This document shows positions 7,082 to 7,925 of a stretch of DNA of 7,925 nt, one piece after another. Numbering within the stretch: position 1 is the first letter of the stretch; each line of letters starts with the position of its first letter. The notes beneath the pieces were generated by a model, which had not been told where the DNA came from, did not search any database, and was given only the letters and a program-made list of their open reading frames with translations. The position numbers were made by a program, and so were the translations under genes. The stretch is from an uncultured Lachnospira sp. (GTDB lineage Bacteria > Bacillota > Clostridia > Lachnospirales > Lachnospiraceae), in contig CAMVRH010000033.1 in assembly GCA_947169835.1 (NCBI GenBank), positions 1 to 7,925 on the forward strand, written 5' to 3'.

Positions 7082-7610
7082 TGCTACTGTTGTTTTCGTC
7101 TTCGTCAAACATATCCTTCATTCCACTTTTGTCATTAAATGCCCAAAGTTTGTTGAGGAAAAAGTTGATAGGTGTTGTTATAGCTAGATTGATAACCGGC
7201 GCAATAAACGCTGGAATATGTAAAATCGAAATCTCTAGATATAGTAGCGCCGAGGACAACAAAAGTCCTGTTGCTCCATATGCTAAATAAGTTTTTATCA
7301 AAATAACAAAAGACTCTTTAAATGATTTCTTAACTTTAAAAACAAATTTATTATTCCAAAAGAATGCATTAAAACCACTGATAAAGAATCCGATTGTATT
7401 TGAGATTAGTTCGTTAAATCCTAGTCCGTAAAAGCATCCTGTAAATACGATATACTGGACCAAAAAGTTAGAACATCCCACAATGACAAATCCCAAAAAC
7501 TGTAGCCATACATGTCTATCTTTGTCGGTGAAGTCTTTGCGTATTAATTTGTAGAAAAGCTTTACAAAAAATATATAAATATTTGCTATAAAGTTTTTTA
7601 TCTTTTGCAT
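7074..7610 (-). CDS. GtrA-family polytopic membrane protein
   Basis: Protein of 178 residues with four predicted membrane segments (about 36-57, 66-86, 102-125 and 131-155), the GtrA layout. Family landmarks are FLGFVIVGCSNFLVQY near the first segment, GFNAFFWNNKFVF after the second and INFFLNKLWAF after the fourth. There is an extra basic, hydrophobic N-terminus of about 30 residues and an acidic C-terminal tail (DMFDEDENNSSIE). GtrA proteins are thought to flip lipid-linked sugars or otherwise help modify surface polysaccharides and teichoic acids. The ATG is 2 nt after the acyltransferase stop, and its ribosome binding site (AAGGAA, 7621-7616) lies inside that gene, which suggests translational coupling. 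The substrate is unknown. Confidence 0.9.
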   Translation of the reverse strand: MQKIKNFIANIYIFFVKLFYKLIRKDFTDKDRHVWLQFLGFVIVGCSNFLVQYIVFTGCFYGLGFNELISNTIGFFISGFNAFFWNNKFVFKVKKSFKESFVILIKTYLAYGATGLLLSSALLYLEISILHIPAFIAPVINLAITTPINFFLNKLWAFNDKSGMKDMFDEDENNSSIE

Positions 7611-7612
7611 TG

Positions 7613-7925
7613 TTATTCCTTCTCTAGTTCCTCTACATACTTAAGCATATTTTTGCTTCTGTCTTTGATTCTTTTGCATGGGATGCCTACATAGATTCCC
7701 CACTCTTCTAAATCTTTATTGATTAAAGACATAGCTCCTACAGAAACTCCTTCTGCCAAGGTCGCTCCTGGCAATATAGTTGATCCTGTTCCCACAATAC
7801 AGTGGTTAGATATTTTAACAGGTGACTGTTGCACATTCCTGTACTCTTCTGGAACCATAGGATTAACTAATCCTTCTCCTGTGTAATCATCTGTCACAGC
7901 ATACACGGCTATTCTAGAAGAAACC
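7613..7925 (-). CDS. Hexapeptide-repeat (left-handed beta-helix) acyltransferase, N-terminus cut by window edge
   Basis: C-terminal 103 residues of an O- or N-acyltransferase. The frame is open to the window edge and reads VSSRIAVYAVTDDYTGE. The GTG at 7906, a possible start, is simply Val7 of this fragment, because the preceding residues fit the family. Hexapeptide turns are seen in HCIVGTGSTILPGATLAEGVSVGAMS (about 41-66), and the usual end IYVGIPCKRIKDRS (78-90) is followed by a short charged helix. The segment DDYTGEGLVNPMVPEEY is typical of sugar acetyltransferases in polysaccharide clusters. It would use acetyl-CoA or another acyl-CoA on a sugar in the cytoplasm. The VioA-like aminotransferase two genes downstream suggests N-acylation of an amino-deoxy sugar, but O-acetylation is equally possible. 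Confidence 0.88.
   Translation of the reverse strand, partial: VSSRIAVYAVTDDYTGEGLVNPMVPEEYRNVQQSPVKISNHCIVGTGSTILPGATLAEGVSVGAMSLINKDLEEWGIYVGIPCKRIKDRSKNMLKYVEELEKE

Noticed and set aside
7904..7906. GTG as the start of the hexapeptide acyltransferase
   Set aside because: The frame continues to the window edge with residues typical of the family (SSRIAVY...DDYTGE), and a 97-residue protein would lack most of the beta-helix.

Overview
The window looks like chromosomal DNA of a low-GC, anaerobic Gram-positive bacterium of the class Clostridia. Lachnospiraceae is the most likely family. The reasons are the AT-rich sequence with strong AGGAGG-type ribosome binding sites, a clostridial 2[4Fe-4S] ferredoxin, and the Firmicutes-type order gdpP-rplI-dnaB. 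The DnaB N-terminus is also of the form I recall from Lachnospiraceae. The genus cannot be named from the sequence alone.

Left part (1-1894, plus strand): a two-component pair comes first, an OmpR/PhoB-type response regulator cut by the left edge and its sensor histidine kinase, 1 nt apart. It is followed, probably from its own promoter, by a 57-codon 2[4Fe-4S] ferredoxin gene that is short and easily missed. A perfect 19-bp hairpin at 1901-1941 separates these genes from the convergent minus-strand genes and should terminate both directions.

Right part (1943-7925, minus strand, read right to left): a hexapeptide acyltransferase (cut by the right edge), a GtrA-family membrane protein and a DegT-family (VioA-like) sugar aminotransferase are followed by gdpP (c-di-AMP phosphodiesterase), rplI (ribosomal protein L9) and dnaB (replicative helicase). 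The first three suggest the end of a surface-polysaccharide locus that makes and attaches an N-acylated amino-deoxy sugar. The last three are the conserved Firmicutes housekeeping group. All six point the same way with short gaps (2, 53, 50, -1 and about 97 nt), so read-through from the polysaccharide genes into the housekeeping genes is possible.

I did not find a clearly new biological system. The most useful observations concern gene structure. A good promoter for dnaB has its -10 box 2 nt before the longest-frame ATG, so the real start is probably the internal ATG at 3292, which has a Shine-Dalgarno sequence. gdpP and rplI overlap by one base (TAATG) with the rplI ribosome binding site inside gdpP. 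The two-way terminator abuts the dnaB stop codon. No tRNA, rRNA, CRISPR array, insertion sequence or non-coding stretch over 300 nt was seen.
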